Below, one piece after another: positions 62,488 through 64,000 of a stretch of DNA of 64,000 nucleotides. The notes below the pieces were generated by a model, which was not told where the DNA came from, searched no databases, and was given only the letters and a program-made list of their open reading frames with translations. A program made the position numbers and the translations under genes. How positions within the stretch are numbered: the first letter of the stretch is position 1; the number at the start of each line of letters is the position of its first letter. The stretch comes from Phytophthora sp. 'mugwort' (lineage: Eukaryota > Oomycota > Peronosporomycetes > Peronosporales > Peronosporaceae): positions 2,914,001 to 2,978,000 of the forward strand of contig JAUCEF010000012.1 in NCBI GenBank assembly GCA_033558025.1, in the 5' to 3' direction.

Positions 62488-63408
62488 AGCTAGAAGTGTG
62501 GACTTCCTGTCGTATGAATTTCCGTTCCAATGGTCGATAGTTGGCGGGTCGAACGCGGAATATCGAACCAATACCATAAGTTTGATGTATGCGTTTGCAA
62601 TGTCTATCTTAAGCATGAAATCCTAGGCTTCAGTCTCGTAACCACAATGAACCACATTCACGTTGCTATCGCTGTGGACCACTATCGTATTCTCCGTACT
62701 CAACAGCGAGTTGTCCGTGTAGGTAATGCTCTATCACACTGCGCCGTACTCGTCTACTTGTACTAAGATGGCCTTTCATTCACACTGTATGCGATCCTGG
62801 AGCTTCTTGACCGACAGCGTGTCGGAGCAGCTTATGAATGAGCCTCGGAACAACCCGATGAAGTGCCGTTTCCGTGACGTACTCATTAGATACGAGGGCG
62901 TCAAAACATACAGCTTTTTGGGTCAAACCATACAAAGCTGGGTTAGTTACATACCAGGTGGTGTCGTACCATACATTTCGGGCAACCGTACCAGCAGGGT
63001 CAGAATATACCAGCAGGCCGGCTGAATTATGCTCAGTGACAGATTACTTCAAACGATCTAACGGCACTATAGCTAGGCACCAGAAGCACTTTATCCATGT
63101 TGAGCGTTGGGATCGTTGTAAGACAACCAGGCGCTATACGATAGCGCCTGGCTTCATTTTCTTTACTGGCAGATACCCTGTATAGGGGGGGGGGGTGAAT
63201 ATGTATAGATCTATAATCGCTCCAGCGGAGGGACCGCGAAACCAACCTCATCCACGCTGCGGCATCAACCGAAAAGAAAGGTACGATCAAGCAATGGAAC
63301 CGTGGCGTCAGCTTTCGGTACTGGACTCGGTGGATGTCTACGAGAACTTTCGAGTCGATTCAATGTGTTGCTCTGCTGTATTTCTGAAGCGATTTCAATA
63401 TCTGCCGA
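62488..63408. other. Intergenic right of gene 2
   Basis: No gene recognised. Contains a perfect hairpin at 63127-63151 and a G11 run at 63185-63195. Two short overlapping plus-strand open frames (62726-63185) show no family resemblance. Confidence 0.45.
63127..63151. repeat. Perfect 11-bp inverted repeat (hairpin)
   Basis: CCAGGCGCTAT, three loop bases ACG, then ATAGCGCCTGG. It lies 640 bp after gene 2 and just before a poly-G run, so it is not an obvious transcription end signal. Confidence 0.85.
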
Positions 63409-64000
63409 GTGTGTGGTGGGCAACATACAATGACAGAGCGCCGTCTTAAATGTACAAGCAAGACCTGTAGTGAGCTTGGGACCTGTCTGATTATCTGGAA
63501 GGTATTTACATGTTCAGCCCAGAATATGTGGACAATATGGATGAATGAACATGGATATATACGAGGTGTTGTCCCTTGCACTACAGCTCATCCCGCGCGC
63601 ATTACACCGACCATCAACGTCTTTTTAGCAGAGCAAGACGAGAAAGGAATTCCGCCGCGCCTCATGCTGGTGAATTTGAAAAAGCAAAACAGAGCATCTG
63701 CACCTGGTTCAAGTCGTGAGTTGCCCAATTTAATGCCGATACGCAACGCACTCAAACGTATACGCCGTGAGCAAGGATCTAAAAATTCGAGTAGCGCCAT
63801 CCAACAACTCATGCGGCTTCGGCGCTATCGCGCTGGCATGGGGATTGATATAGCTTGCTATTTTTGGTGAAACGCTGGATAGAGAGGGATATGGCTACGT
63901 CGGGAATGGCTCAGATGAGGACCCTTTCATCATTGGAATTTCGTCCTTAGCCATGATCGATTCATGTTTGCGTTTCTCAACGGCTGATGCGTACTGCCAA
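63409..64000 (+). pseudogene. MULE-type transposase, N-terminal part, frame-shifted, runs off the window
   Basis: An open frame of about 153 codons (to 63870) contains TCLIIWKVFTCSAQNMWTIW, typical of the zinc-finger-like N-terminus of oomycete MULE elements, then TPTINVFLAEQDEKGIPPRL and a charged DNA-binding-like region. After a stop and frame change, another frame reads YGYVGNGSDEDPFIIGISSL from about 63,887, matching the sequence before the MULE catalytic domain. That frame is open to the window edge. The shift argues for a degenerate copy, though the catalytic domain lies outside the window. Confidence 0.6.

Noticed and set aside
1..64000. CRISPR array or bacterial operons
   Set aside because: No short regularly spaced repeats; introns, splicing and axonemal genes and transposon types are eukaryotic.

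Overview
The window looks like nuclear DNA of an oomycete, most likely Phytophthora or a close relative. Reasons: GC-rich ORF-dense genes with few short introns; a cluster of secreted family-28 polygalacturonases; promoters resembling the oomycete initiator (published consensus GCTCATTYYNCAWTTT); transposon remnants of oomycete type (hAT with BED finger, Tc1/mariner, MULE, LINE); and an axonemal gene, as expected of an organism with flagellate zoospores. No search could be run, so every name rests on reading the translated sequence.

Layout. (1) 1-31600: ten head-to-tail copies of a 3165-bp unit (1055 codons exactly), nearly identical. One minus-strand frame is open through all of it, giving at least 10,510 codons from the first ATG (31531) and running off the left edge. 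Each unit encodes about seven beta-sandwich-like modules with E-D-G and D-x-D-G-S-E motifs, like repeats of giant adhesins. The plus-strand ORFs here are shadows. (2) 31601-45400: a transposon graveyard with AT-rich islands: scrambled mariner pieces, a complete but dead Tc1-like element with TA target duplication, two broken hAT transposases on opposite strands, and a 277-bp MITE-like element. (3) 45400-50240: conserved housekeeping block: PRP19 (+), then MNS1 (-) and a five-exon DRAM/Frag1-type membrane protein (-). (4) 50436-62487: polygalacturonase cluster with two intact genes (55958-57094, 61282-62487) and four broken copies; a LINE remnant lies between two of the broken copies. (5) 63409-64000: start of a degenerate MULE-type transposase running off the right edge.

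How it fits together: the polygalacturonases would be secreted to cut plant pectin and show birth-and-death evolution with repeated promoter duplication. PRP19 (splicing), MNS1 (axoneme) and the DRAM-like protein are unrelated functionally. The giant repeat gene is the most unusual object: a very large, probably extracellular or vesicle-stored protein whose repeats are being homogenised. Its left (C-terminal) end is outside the window and its N-terminal start is unresolved.
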